NCBI RefSeq assembly: GCF_026210795.1 | Contig: NC_089449.1 | Location: 744,001 to 808,000 of the forward strand | DNA length: 64,000 nucleotides | Reading direction: 5' to 3' | DNA from: Rhizophagus irregularis | Taxonomy: Eukaryota; Glomeromycota; Glomeromycetes; Glomerales; Glomeraceae | Part shown: in pieces, positions 1-11,012 of the stretch | How the letters are laid out: every line of letters begins with the position of its first letter | How positions within the stretch are numbered: the first letter of the stretch is position 1 | Translations under genes and position numbers: made by a program | The notes under the pieces: generated by a model | Database searches by the model: none | What the model was told of the DNA's origin: nothing | What the model saw: the letters and a program-made list of their open reading frames with translations, nothing else

Positions 1-1641
1 TTTTGATATTATAAATCTTACTGGTAAAAATTATTAACTTTTAAAAATTATCTAAAATAAATTAACCTAACTATTGTAAAGTTTGTTTAATTTTTTATTT
101 AAATTATTTTAAAAAAAAGAATAATTGTTTTATTAGAACAAAAGAATTATCAATTGAAATAAATTAACTAAATTATAATCTTTTTTATATTGTTAATAAT
201 TAATCTTACTATTCTAATCTTAGTGTTGAAGATAATTATTCGGTATCTAAATGTTTTTGAAAAAATTCTTTATCATTTGCATCAGTAATTCCGATCAAAT
301 ATTAGGATTATTGTGATTTTCATAAAAAAAAAAAAATGTCTCGTTGTGAATTGTTTTGCAATATTAATAGTGTTATTAATTGTTATTGTTTATTGTTTAC
401 CATTGCTATTTGGTATTTGTCACTGATTTAAGCAAAGAAAGAAAAATCAATGCTTATTTAATATAGCAAAGGATTTGGTTGCATTATATAGAAAATTTTA
501 ATTCGGATTTAGCTGCATTGTACAATGAGTGATTAGAAATTGATGACAATATTGACGACTTACAAGCAATGATGATACTGTTACTATCGATTGGCATCAA
601 AGTCACGTGATGTTAACAGACGAATAGTTTAAGATAGACGCAAAATTTAAAGTGTATGGGTGAAAATTAAAGTGTATACTTTATTTAAATAAAACAATAA
701 GAAATGTACAACAAATAATAAAATTAAATGCTAATTGAAACAAAATCATCAATAAATCTTAAATGAAACTAACAATATTTCTGCCTCACTCCACGATCTG
801 ACAATATTACAATACGAAACTACTATTACTAAAATTAAACTAAAATTATCTAATAAATAATACCAAAAATTCCTTTCTTTTTCGCATCGTTTAGCGAGTT
901 TTTATATATTGATTCTTTGGTGGGTATAACTTATACTTAGTGTAAATTATACTAAGTATAAGTTATCCAAAGTATGTTATACTAACAAATTGCCGACCGA
1001 GTTTCGTATACACACCATCGTCAAATGATCTGCGTAACAATAACATTATGCAGCGTTCATGAAGTATCTTAATTTTTTATAAATCTAAAATATCTGATAT
1101 TATTTAAATACTAAATAAATGTTAGTAAAAGATTTCTTGAAAACAAGCCATTGAATAATTCTAGCCAATTAATAAAATAAAATAATTCTGCAATCAAAAA
1201 ATCAAAAATCAAAAAAGAATCACGTCGGCCTTTAAAAATCTATTCCGTTTTTCGGTTTAATTCTGTTATTTTATTGGTTTATTTAAGATAGGCTATCACG
1301 TGAGCTTTTAATTCATTATTGATAAACACGTGAAATTGAACATTTTTATATTTTTTTCGTCATAATATGATCACATAATAATGATAGTATGATATTTATT
1401 GTATTACATAATTGGTATTTATTGCGCCACATAGTATGATAGTTATTATTAACAATCAACGTAACTTCATTTAGGTTTCTTTTTTCAGCCTGATTGTAAC
1501 GGCATTTCTTTGTAAATATACATAAAATACAAATTACCTGATAAAGTTAAGAAATACATGGGGCCAGGAGTAAAAACTCAAGAAGCTCTATAACTAATTA
1601 GTTATTAAAGCATCTATATCTAAGTTATCTATTAAACTAAT
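1..1641. other. AT-rich stretch without a recognised gene
   Basis: No supported coding region is seen. The DNA is very AT-rich with homopolymer runs. Short open stretches near 337 and 480-660 are broken by stops and may be old transposon debris, but no family could be assigned. A perfect hairpin lies inside (listed separately). Confidence 0.5.
926..966. repeat. Perfect 16-bp inverted repeat (hairpin)
   Basis: ATAACTTATACTTAGT at 926-941 is the exact reverse complement of 951-966, with a 9-nt loop. Its role is unknown. It could be the core of a small palindromic MITE or a cruciform-prone site. Confidence 0.75.
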
Positions 1642-2560
1642 CTATAAATGCCAAATCTGTTCGATATTTTTGCCTTTATTTTCTATCATCCGGTCAAGCG
1701 TTAATAATTTTACTAATTGTTTTGGTTTTTTCTTTTTATAATTATTTTCTTGATTTTTTTGTTCGTTATTTTCTATATTTTTATTTTTATCCTTTGCATG
1801 TATATTTTTCTTTTTTTCTAGATCTATAACCCTATTACAACGTTCTTTCAATAAATTATGTTTAAAACTATCATAACAACGCGTCCAAATATATTTAACC
1901 AAGAATCTCACTTCCGAATTATTACCTATTTGAATAAATTTGTTATTATATAACCCTCTAATCAATTCTCATACTTTCGTCCTTCCTCTAAATATTTTTG
2001 AATAATCATATAGTATTTGAACAAATTCTATATTTGACATTATCGACATTAAATTATATTCGCAAATCCATATACATATGATACCAATCTCTTTCATATA
2101 AATTACATCTTACACATACATTATTGTCTATAAAGTTAGCTTTTCTTTTATACAACACATCGTAAGTAGGAAACTCCTTTAGCAAAATTTTGATTTATAA
2201 AATCGCTCTATACTATCCTGAATCGAAGTTTGTTGTTTTAAGAATTGATTTCTATTATATAAAAATTTAAGAGTTTATTCCAATTAAACTCTTGTAGCAT
2301 ATTGTAATAAAATATGTCGTCCGTTAATTCGCAATTAATAAATTCATTTTTGTAGTAAGCATATGTATGACTTTTTGCCGATTCCTAAGGGCGTCAAAAA
2401 TTATATTCGATCTCCAAAATAAATTATAATCATTAACACATAAGTTATATGTAATTAAATTGAATCTATATTCACTTAATTTTTCAACTGTAATTTCTTT
2501 AAAGAATTTTCCTTCCTTTGTAAACATCTCTTCACGCATTCAGATTTATCGGAATTATGA
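1642..2560 (-). pseudogene. Remnant of a LINE-like retrotransposon 3' ORF (RNase H / zinc-knuckle tail)
   Basis: Read on the minus strand, several blocks join with interruptions. First comes a block with FWRSNIIFDALRNRQKVIH near 2360-2440. Next is a block near 2090-2180 with PTYDVLYKRK, a CVRC pair and ERDWYHM. Last is the block 1642-1965 with ELIRGLYNNKF and a very basic tail. The PT..VLYKR plus CxxC...DW.H pattern resembles the short cysteine/histidine region after RNase H in non-LTR retrotransposons that are abundant in Rhizophagus-type genomes; this is from family knowledge and not verified. In-frame stops (a TGA just upstream of the 1965 block, others near 2070 and 2330) show it is dead. 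The last ORF, 107 codons, could still be translated alone but is more likely debris. Confidence 0.45.
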
Positions 2561-3035
2561 TCTTTTCCTCCTAATCCATTTTTCAATGAACATATATTCC
2601 GTATAATATTTACTATCCAATTTTCTTCGATTACTTTTTTCGTTGAAATATTAGAGAATGTATCATTCTTCTTAATACATCATTATCTTCAACGTTCACA
2701 ATTTCATTCAAGAAGGCTATTGCTTTCATCAGATAAGTACCAAGCTATTACCACATCAGTATTAACATTATAATTATGTTTAGCATGAAAATAAAATTAA
2801 ATTTCAACTTGACGATGGTAACGTAAAAACAATAAAAAGATGAGTAATATAATTTTTAAAAATTGTTGGTCATTATAATTATTATGACGCAAACATCACA
2901 TATACAAACATACGAAATTTAATAATAGATAATCGATAAACTTACATGTACACACTAATAAAGTTTGAAAAGAATCTAACACTATTTAGTTATAGCGTTT
3001 ACTATAAATTTTTAGTAATTAAAGATTTTGCCAAC
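2561..3035. other. AT-rich intergenic stretch
   Basis: Nothing supportable is seen. It lies between the LINE-like remnant and the MITE in front of MIR gene 1, and probably includes the far upstream region of that gene. Confidence 0.4.
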
Positions 3036-3142
3036 ATATCAGTGGATTTGTTTCATCACATGTCATTTGCTATGGGAAAGTCCAATTCTCTAATTAATTT
3101 ACTATGTTCGGCTGACATGTGATGAAACAAATCCGCCGATAT
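3036..3142. mobile_element. 107-bp hairpin MITE with 30-bp terminal inverted repeats
   Basis: 3036-3065 and 3113-3142 are inverted repeats matching at about 28 of 30 positions, around a 47-nt loop. Against the promoters of MIR genes 2 and 3, which share flanking motifs (ATTTTGCCAA on the left, CTTCTTTAT..CATATG on the right), this block is extra. It is therefore read as an insertion in the promoter of gene 1. Confidence 0.7.
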
Positions 3143-3217
3143 GATTACTGTAATTAGCTACAACTTCTTTATTTGTCATATGTAAATTATGTAATATAAC
3201 AAGATAATGAATTTAAT

Positions 3218-3265
3218 CTTGTTTAAAACCGGCATGTCGATTCAATTTCGGAAAAATTAATACCG
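3218..3265 (+). promoter_or_regulatory. Conserved upstream block of MIR gene 1 with CGG-N11-CCG
   Basis: CTTGTTTAAAAC followed by CGGCATGTCGATTC, then CGG at 3249-3251 and CCG at 3263-3265 separated by exactly 11 bases. The ATG is 65 bases further on. The same order of motifs precedes the other copies of the family. CGG-N11-CCG is the spacing recognised by Gal4-type Zn2Cys6 factors; binding here is inference. The inverted repeat could instead be a 5'-UTR hairpin or transcription-start element. Confidence 0.6.
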
Positions 3266-3330
3266 AAGTGTGATATATATCTTTTTAAGCCTTTGCTGCT
3301 TTACACCGTCAAATTAAAAAAAAAAGAGAG

Positions 3331-4614
3331 ATGGATTTTCCGAAATATAATGGAACTATTCATCCAGATGAATGGATAAATGATATCCGAATTTATTTTA
3401 AACTTAAAAATATTAACGATCGCGATTGTTTGAAAATTGTTCTATCATTCATAGACCCTATTATCACACTTCCGAATAGGATTGATAGTTTTGAAAAACT
3501 TCGTAATGCATTTAAAGAGGATATTTCTTTTACAGTATTTAAACGTACAAATAAGAAGTTATTAGAATCATTAAGATATATTCCTGAAAGAAAAGGTGGA
3601 AATACTTCAAAATTTGTTTCAAATTTTCGTAAATTATGCTATAATTCTGAAGTTAACGATATAGAAGAGCAAAAAATTTATTTTCGTAATGCACTCCCAA
3701 AACTTTCAAATGATAATTATAACAATTGTTATGATTATTTTCTGGAATTTACTAAAAGATGGGAGAAAATCAAATCAATGAATCATTTAGTTAAGGAAAT
3801 TGAGGAAATTGTTACAGTTGAATCAAATTTGATTAAAAATGAATCTATTGTAGCTTTAAAGCATGTTTCTACAGGAAAATATTTAAGTTCAATTGAAAAT
3901 TTATGTTATACAACCGGAAGTAAATCTCAAATGGTATGGTTTTTTGTATTAATCTCGTTTGTAATATTTTTGAGAAATTAACAAACACTATTATATAACT
4001 TATTCAGGCTTTTGTAAGCAGTCAAGTAGAGTCTGATCTAAATGCTTTATGGAAAATTGAATTTAGCGGAGAATTAGCTATGTATAATAAAACTCCTATA
4101 CGTTTACGACATATCAAATCTGGCAAGTATCTTGGATTATATTATTATTATTTATTTTATCCCAAATATTATACTTGTTACAGATCTCCGATAACTGATC
4201 ATAGAGAAGGTAATAAATTGAAAACTTTTTACTTAATTTATCACTAATTAAAGTGGCAAAAGTACTCATTGGTAATTTTTTTAGTATGTTGTGCCGGAAA
4301 TAAAATTAAATTGAGTTGGGAGTTTAAACATAGTAAATTAGAAAATCGCCAAGGATATTTGAAGTCAAATGATATTATTAATCTTAGAATTTGTAGACGT
4401 GATACTTCTCTAAATTTATTTTTACGTAGTCATGATATTCAATTTACTATCGGAAATGATAATTTTCAAGAAGTTGTTTGCCATAATAACGAAAGATTAG
4501 GAGGAAATGATGAAGTAAGTCATTTTACTTTATATTATTTTAAATGATTAATAAATATTTACTGTTTTTTCCCTTTATTAGTGGTGCATTGAACTTATTA
4601 AAAAGATTAAATAA
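3331..4614 (+). CDS. MIR-domain protein with gag-like N-terminus, copy 1 (four exons)
   Basis: Exons 3331-3933, 4008-4209, 4285-4514 and 4582-4614 give 355 aa; all introns are GT-AG, phases 0, 1, 0. The N-terminal ~140 residues (KYNGTIHPDEWINDI, then SLRYIPERKGGNTSKFVSNF and the ALPKLS region) form a compact domain that resembles retrotransposon gag/capsid. A short helical linker (about 140-168) follows. From residue 171 the MIR-like part begins: ESIVALKHVSTGKYLSS, then LWKIEF, IRLRHIKSGKYLGL, and near the end FLRSHDIQFTIGND, QEVVCHNNERLGGNDE and WCIELI. MIR domains are beta-trefoil modules found in protein mannosyltransferases and IP3/ryanodine receptors; the function in this family is unknown. 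No signal peptide is seen. This start was chosen because all copies begin MDFPKY or MEVPKY. Intron 1 is nearly identical to that of copies 3 and 5 although exon 1 is closest to copy 2, which suggests gene conversion. Confidence 0.85.
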
Positions 4615-5061
4615 AAGTAGGATGCGAGTTATATTTGAGAAATTATGAATTACTTCAATTTATTTATTAAAAACTTATTTATTTGACAAGTAGCCAAAAT
4701 TTTGTACTGCACACAATATTTAATAAATTTAACCAATATTTTGATTTTTAATAATCATAAACAATAGTAAAAAATCACTTGTAATATTAACAGTTCAAAC
4801 TTTCAATAAACAAACTACGCGCACTTAATTAAAAACAAACATGACAAGCCATTATCACAATTCACATAAATATAAGTGTATAGAATTCTTTAAACTTTGA
4901 TGCATTACGAGTTGCAACAACTCTAGCTGTGATTTTATCAAAATTATAAAAAGCTTTCTTTATGCGAATTTTCTTAAACTCTGGAACAAATTTATTTAGT
5001 ATCTAATAGGAATTTAGATCCACTATTCACATACAATAATTCTACTTAAAGATCTGCATGT
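4615..5061. other. Intergenic, convergent 3' ends
   Basis: No gene is seen. It separates the 3' end of MIR gene 1 from the 3' end of the minus-strand decayed gene. Confidence 0.4.
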
Positions 5062-7582
5062 TTAAAAACAGAACAAGTCATCACGCAATTTACTTTTCTT
5101 TGAACTTGCTGAAGGTATGCCAAACGATCCGTTATGTGCTGAGTTTTTCCTCTTGCGATTTCTATGTGCACGTGAATTGGAAAGTGATACATCATTCGTA
5201 TGATCACAAATTTTCTTCAACGTGGCCTGAAATGAGATGAACTGATAATGAGATGCTGTACAATATCAACTACAATGCAATGAGTATATAGTACCTTGAC
5301 ATCTGACATGAGCGCATAAAAACCTTCAAGAACTGCAAGAGATTTCAGGGTATTTGGCAACTTTGTATCGGAAAGTCTTCCTAAGCGTAATACATTTGTG
5401 GATTTACAGTCCATCACGTACGTTTCGTGAACCCACCCTTAGCATGAGAACAAAAAATATTAGTTATTAAATTTTGAGAACATACGTCTGGTGGAGGTCG
5501 TCTCCAGGTGCATGCGAATTAGACTTGAAAAATCGTACAAAACAACATCATGTATAGCTATGGAAAGATCAATACGATCCTCAAAAATTTTTTTGCAGTG
5601 GGCGACCGGTAGGCCACCACTTCTAAGCCCAATGATTGCTTCGAGATTATTAACTATTTTTTAATGAACCCCTGAAAATCACACTTCCGGCCTATTCGTG
5701 CGTGAAGGATAATTGAGCGCCCTTCGTTCCTGCGTCGGGAAGAAGCCCAGCAGGAGATTTCACCACTACAAAAATTGGAAGAATAACGAGTTAAATAAAT
5801 GAAGAACAGACTGTATTCTTATCTATACTTACCCATCCATCTTGAGTTCTTGTTTTTCTAGAAATCGTTTTGTCAACATGTTCGGAAAATTATTGTCAAA
5901 ATCGCCTTCTGAAATGAGTAGTTCGAGTCTTTTTAAGTTTTCTGCACTGTGGCAAGAATTGGAAAATGAATAATCAAAAGATATAAAGTAATCAATCTTA
6001 CATTGACTAAATTACTATGTTATGGTAGCACGCCTGATATTATCAACAATATCTTTTTCCTCGTTTGTTAGCTCAACATGATTATTCTTTTCAATTATTT
6101 CTGGAGATAATCTTTCGATTTCCTTAACAATATTTTCGTTTTCTTTTTTTGTTATCTAAAAATGAATTGGTCAGCAACATTTAAATTGCTATAACAAGAA
6201 AATCTTACCAACCTTCTCTACTTCATTAAAAAAATATATTACAATATCCGGTATATCTGATTCGATTAAAGTCACATCTCTTTTTACCGTTATTTCTTCC
6301 TAGTCATTCGTTGAAAAAAATGGTCCTCAGTCAGATCAAGGATGTTTCAATAAGCTAGTAATGCCTCTCCAACGTTAGTACCACTCCGGAGGACCCATGA
6401 TCGACAAGTTTTTGACGTTGGTTTATAATCTTCTATCCATTCTACAAATTGATCATTACTATTCCCAGTATTTTCCTCCGCCTCTACATGATTATTGATC
6501 ATCTCCCTCACTTCTTCTTGGTCGTAGATTGTGTTCTTCAAATACAGATCTGGCAGATCTGAAGTTTGTGGCCATTGATCCTATACATAAGAGTCATAAA
6601 GTAACAAGTGGTGGAGGAATATTAACGTCAGGATATCATTTTTAAAATACGAAAAAAAATGCAGTATAATAATTCCACTTCCTGGTGATACTCCTGGTTC
6701 GCATAAAAACATTTTATATAAAAAACTTTATTAAACCCTAACCTTTGGTAACGATAGATTTTTTTTCCGCTTTTGTTGACGATCAGGTACAGGTTGGAAA
6801 TCATCATCATCGGACTAAATACATGAAGGAGTTAAAACTACTACTTTTATCAGACAACCAAAATTTTGTAGATTCTCATGACTTATAGAAAAAAGCGCTT
6901 CTATACCTCTTTCTGTTTTCTTTCAGAATTTTTAGAATTATCAACTGTTCCTGTATTAATCAGAGAATTTATAGTCCTTCTGGTAATTGTCGGGTTGTAT
7001 AGATGAATCGAGGGTTTATTAGTTGATTTACTTTCATTAGATCGTAACCAAGCTCTGGATCCGACCCATCAACCTAAGCAAATACTTAAAAAATTTAATA
7101 ATATTTTTGACTGATGACTTCAAAATTTTCGTCTGATTTCATCCATCAAGTCGCCCCGCAGGCTTAACAACAGATGTGCCCGCAGTTCATCTGATGCCTT
7201 GGTGGTGCAAGTGCTAGGTCACCCCTCAGGTTTGAACATCAGGCAAGCTTACAGCTTATCTGTGCACCACATTTGCTTTGTAGCTCGACCCGCAGTCTTG
7301 AATGATAGAGAACCCACAGATCCCTACCACGCCACTTATTTCTGTGCATTTCTAAAAAAAGCTCTTATATTTGCTTATGCTTATCCAGCAACAGTTGTGC
7401 CATTTCATATCTTGGATCTTTCTCTGTTTTAAGGCAGGTATCAGCTATCGTCTCAAGAGATAGAAGGTAAACTTCTATTTTCCGTTGAAATGTTTTTTCA
7501 TCGCATTCTTCTAAAAACTCCCAAATATTCCAATTCGTGGGGTTTCGATCAAAATATTTGTGCATTCTATTAATTATGTTCA
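5062..7582 (-). pseudogene. Decayed multi-exon gene of a Rhizophagus-type repeated family, possibly nuclease-like
   Basis: Exon-like blocks on the minus strand, in order: 7582-7365 (begins MNIINRMHKYFD, 72 codons then stop); about 7060-6908 (RAWLRSNESKSTNKPSI...SERKQKE); about 6813-6748 (SDDDDFQPVPDRQQKRKK, an acidic then basic linker); 6583-about 6370 (IYDQEEVREMI...YKPTSKTCRSWVLRS); 6300-6209; 6155-about 6034; 5946-5833; 5765-about 5470 (RRRNEGRSIILHARIGRKCD, then EAIIGLRSGGLPVAH, FEDRIDLSIAIHD); 5437-5295 (ETYVMDCKS, LGRLSDTKLPN); 5226-5062 (basic tail with KRKN and SSKKSK, stop). Most blocks are flanked by good AG and GTAAG-type sites. The frame is lost inside the 5765 exon: a TAG follows GFIKK and the reading frame shifts. 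D in RKCDF and the later D-x-K of VMDCKS could be a degenerate PD-(D/E)XK pair; this is a weak inference. KR-rich linker and tail suggest nuclear localisation. First exon and linker are laid out like the gene at 33.3-34.9 kb. Confidence 0.5.
7140..7335. other. GC-richer island inside the decayed gene
   Basis: A stretch with CCCGCAGG, CCCGCAG and CACCCCTCAGG words contrasts sharply with the AT-rich surroundings. It lies between the first and second exon blocks of the minus-strand decayed gene. No coding frame is convincing. It may be an insertion. Confidence 0.4.
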
Positions 7583-7635
7583 TTGTAGACAATATAAAAA
7601 AAATACGTGTGATTTTCGAGATTTTTCGCTTAACA

Positions 7636-7702
7636 ATCACATGAGGCTACGCGTCTCTTAATTGGCTGTCGATCATTTTGATCACATGATGCTACGCGTC
7701 TC
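7636..7702. repeat. Two copies of a 22-bp repeat containing ACGCGT, upstream of a minus-strand start
   Basis: ATCACATGAGGCTACGCGTC near 7637 and a near-identical copy near 7681, period about 44 bp, 55-120 bp upstream of the minus-strand ATG at 7582. ACGCGT is the MluI cell-cycle box bound by MBF in yeasts. A regulatory role here is only a guess. Confidence 0.4.
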
Positions 7703-8037
7703 ATCAGTTTTTTTTTTTTTAAATTCCATAAAAATTCCATAAACTCCAATGATCTACTATAATGTAGACGTTACTAAAACATCCGTTAAATAAAGTAGTG
7801 TAAATAAAAATTTGCAAGTCTAAGCTAATCTAAAATTTATGATTAGTATAGTTAGTATAATACGAAAACAAACTTAATGTCTATTAACTCCAACACTTCG
7901 AATTTAATATTATTAACCCTATATCAGATATACTTTTTGTGGTACTACTTTTATAACGCAAATTTGCGTGACGTCTCCTCCGTTAGTACCCTAAACGTTT
8001 TTTATTTGTAGTCCAGGGTTCCCATTCTTTCATAAGG

Positions 8038-8330
8038 TTATCTAGCCATGCTGTACTTTAAACGGCTCTCTAGAATACCATGACGCAATAGCTCTTCATC
8101 GATCAACCTTTCGTGGTCTGTTAGAAACGTATAATATTTTCTAGGGTCTTCTTTTCTCTCTATTGCACCACGATAAAATCCTATATCTCTCAGATATTGC
8201 GAAAGCATTCGCTGGCTCATCTTTTTTTCTCAGCCTCAGTAATTATCGAAAATTTCTCGGGATTCTCTCCATGTTCAACGGCATATTGATAAAGACATTC
8301 CATTTTATTTGGGTTAGTCCTAGGAATTGG
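8038..8330 (-). pseudogene. Unrecognised coding fragment with a frameshift
   Basis: After an acceptor-like TTCCTAG, the minus strand reads TNPNKMECLYQYAVEHGEN...ITEAEKK, then reaches a TGA at a run of seven A. One base off, the frame continues MSQRMLSQYLRDIGFYRG...ERKEDPRKYYTFLTDHERL...KYSMAR to a stop at 8038. Composition and the clean join across the A run point to formerly coding DNA with a one-base slip. No family is recognised. It may be part of the same decayed region as the Helitron-like piece just upstream. Confidence 0.4.
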
Positions 8331-8339
8331 AGGCGAGAA

Positions 8340-8660
8340 GCGAATGGTATACTCACTTTGGTAGGTACCTCTGATACCGCATCTGGTGATTTCAGGACAG
8401 AAAAATCAGAATCTTGTTCTTTGAGCGTCGGAGCATGGTAGGGTACAACCCAAGAGTCCGCTTCAGTTAAACACTTGTAGACGTGGCGGCAGTTTGACTG
8501 AAAGGTCGCGGGAAACCTTTTTTGCATGTTTGGCCTGGGAGGGCTGGTCCCTGGCACTTTTCGCCGCAAGTGTGTACCTGGTTGGCTATAACGGCGGATT
8601 ATAATTCAGGTTCGTACAAGGGGTCCGGTAAGGGTCGTTTTGAGGTAACCATGATGCGGC
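8340..8660 (-). pseudogene. Helitron Rep-like fragment
   Basis: On the minus strand one frame reads VHTCGEKCQGPALPGQTCKK then GFPRPFSQT (about 8588-8485), and after a frame change the next reads YKCLTEADSWVVPYHAPTL (about 8450-8390). Cysteine/histidine spacing, the GFPRP motif, then Y.C...D.WVVPY.P.L in this order match the N-terminal part of Helitron replication proteins. After VPYHAPTL the expected continuation is lost and unrelated sequence follows up to a good donor (AAA|GTGAGT). An ATG-led stretch (MVTSKRPLPDPLYEPEL, then a stop) precedes it. It is a dead fragment. GC content is higher than around it. Confidence 0.55.
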
Positions 8661-8714
8661 TCGTTGTAAAGTCACGTCATGCGCTGAATGATGGGTTAAA
8701 TTATTCACTATAAT

Positions 8715-9617
8715 TATTGGGTTCTAGGAAGGCTCCCAATATTCCATAGTAGAAGGCGTACTGGGCACCTCATAGATGGTTTCTTACAAGAATCGCAAAC
8801 CGGGACTCTCAGCGATTAAGGTTTGGGTTGAAAGGTAATGTGATGTAAGGAATATTAAGTTGTAGGGGTAAAAGTTGAAGGGTCGTGTAATATTCAACAT
8901 GCTTTCTCGGGAAATAACAATTTTTCGTAATATACGCAGGCCATTAATTAAGAATAGTATTCTGAAATCTGTCATATAACAGATAATCTTTCCAATGCGA
9001 CGTGTGTAACGGATGATCTTGATTGCCATTATCATCGATTGACGTATTAGTTATGTCATGATTAGACGAATCTAGTAAGGTCTCATACTCATTATCAAAT
9101 GTATCCACGTTAATAGAAAAAGATGTTCTCGTTTTTTTTTAATTTGTTCTTTTTATTTACACAATAATGTTCGTACTATACTGTATAGAAAAAAATTTTT
9201 ACTATTTTTTTTACTATGTAGAAAAAAAAATAAGAAATCTTTATAAGAGGTATGTAATTAAGGGAAGTGACGTCTCGATAAAAAATAAGTTTGATAATTA
9301 AAATTAATCATTATTTTCCTGGGTTTCGTTGTTAGGATGGTTTTAATCATAAAAATCCTAATATAAACATTTAAGTGATCTCACGTCACCGATATACCAA
9401 AATTTAAATAATAGTTAATATAATAATAATAAAATTATTATGACGAAAAATCATAGACGTGTGAAATGTATAATTAATTAATTAATTAACAATAATATAT
9501 ATAAATAATATAATTTAAAATTTTGCCAAATTACCATTATCAGTTATATTTCATTATTATAATTGACTATAACTTCTTTATTTATCATATGTCATTACGC
9601 AATATAATGAATTCAAT
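8715..9617. other. Intergenic, AT-rich
   Basis: No gene is supported. A (TTAA)n-like run lies near 9473-9490. The last 80 bases before 9618 match the upstream region of MIR genes 1 and 3. Confidence 0.4.
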
Positions 9618-9665
9618 CTTGTCTAAAACCGGCATGTCGATTCAATTTCGGAAAAATTAATACCG
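9618..9665 (+). promoter_or_regulatory. Conserved upstream block of MIR gene 2 with CGG-N11-CCG
   Basis: Almost identical to the block of gene 1: CTTGTCTAAAACCGGCATG, CGG at 9649-9651 and CCG at 9663-9665 with 11 bases between. The ATG is 58 bases downstream. Confidence 0.6.
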
Positions 9666-9723
9666 AAGTGCGATATATAAGCCTTTGCTACTTTACACCA
9701 TCAAATTAAAAAAAAAAAGAGAA

Positions 9724-11012
9724 ATGGATTTTCCGAAATACGATGGAAATATTCACCCAGATGAATGGATAAATGATATTCAAAAGTATCTTAGATTTTT
9801 AAATATTAACGATGGCGATTGTTTGAAAATTGCTATATCATTCGTAGACCCTATTATCACACTTCCGAATAGGATTGATAGTTTTGAAAAACTTCGTAAT
9901 GCGCTTAGAGAGGATATTTCTTTTAAAGTATTTAAATGTACAAATAAAAAGTTATTAGAATTATTAAAATATATTCCTGAAAAAGAAGGTGGAAATACTT
10001 CAAAATTTATTTCAAATTTTCGTAAATTATGTTATAATTCCGAAATTAATGATATAGGAGAGCAAAAAAATTATTTTTGTTATGCACTTCCAAAACTTTC
10101 AAATGTTAATGGTAACAATTGTTATGATTATTTTCTTGAATTTATTAAAAGATGGGAGAAAATCAAATCAATGAATGATTTAATTAACGAAATTGAGGAA
10201 ATTGTTTCAATTGAATCAAATTTGATTAAAAATGAATCTATTGTGGCTTTAAAGCATGTTTCTACAGGAAAATATTTAAGTTCAATTGAAAATTTATGTT
10301 ATACAACCGGAAGCAAACTTCAACTGGTATATCTTTTTATTAATATTTCTTTTTTATTTTATTGATGATTGACTTTTATTTAATTATTTTAGGTTTTTTC
10401 AGACAGCCAACTAGTGCCTGATCTAAATGCTTTATGGAAAATTGAATTTAGTAATGAATTAGCTACATATAATAAAACTTCTATATGTTTACGACATATC
10501 AAATCTGGCAAGTTTCTTGGATTACATTATTATTATTATTATTATACCAATCAATCCAAGGCTTATACTTATTACAAATCTCCAATAACTGAACATACAG
10601 AAGGTAAGAAATTGAAAGCTTTTTACTTAATTTATCATCAATTAAAATGACAGAAAGTACTCATTAGTAATTCTTTTTAGTATGTTGTGGCGGAAATAAA
10701 TTTAAATTTAGTTGGGAGTTTAAGCACAGTAAATTAAAAAATCACCAAGAATATGAATATTTAAAGTCAAATGATATTATTAATCTTAGCACTTATAGAC
10801 GTGATACTTCCCAAAATTTATTTTTACGTAGTCATGATATTCAATTTACTATTGGAAGTGATAATTTTCAAGAAGTTGTTTGCCATAACGAAAGATTAGG
10901 AGGAAATGATGAAGTAAGTTATTTTATTTTATATTTATAATATTAATAACAAATAAATATTTACTGGTTTTTCCTTTATTAGTGGTGCATTGAACTTATT
11001 AAACAAGGTTGA
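9724..11012 (+). CDS. MIR-domain protein with gag-like N-terminus, copy 2 (four exons)
   Basis: Exons 9724-10326, 10393-10603, 10681-10913 and 10983-11012 give 358 aa; phases 0, 1, 0. The open frame extends 13 codons further upstream (to 9685), but the MDFPKYDG start is used because the family begins there and the extra codons fall on the A-rich leader. The N-terminal gag-like domain carries PKYDGNIHPDEWINDIQKYL. MIR-like segments begin at ESIVALKHVSTGKYLSS and continue through ICLRHIKSGKFLGL, an unusual run of six tyrosines (HYYYYYYTNQ), then FLRSHDIQFTIGSD and QEVVCHNERLGGNDE. The last exon encodes WCIELIKQG and a stop. Closest relative in the window is copy 1. No signal peptide is seen. 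Function unknown. Confidence 0.85.

Noticed and set aside
7199-7432. Plus-strand ORF with VQVLGHPSGLNIRQ
   Set aside because: It covers the GC-rich island and runs antisense to the first exon of the decayed gene; no domain or splice context supports it.
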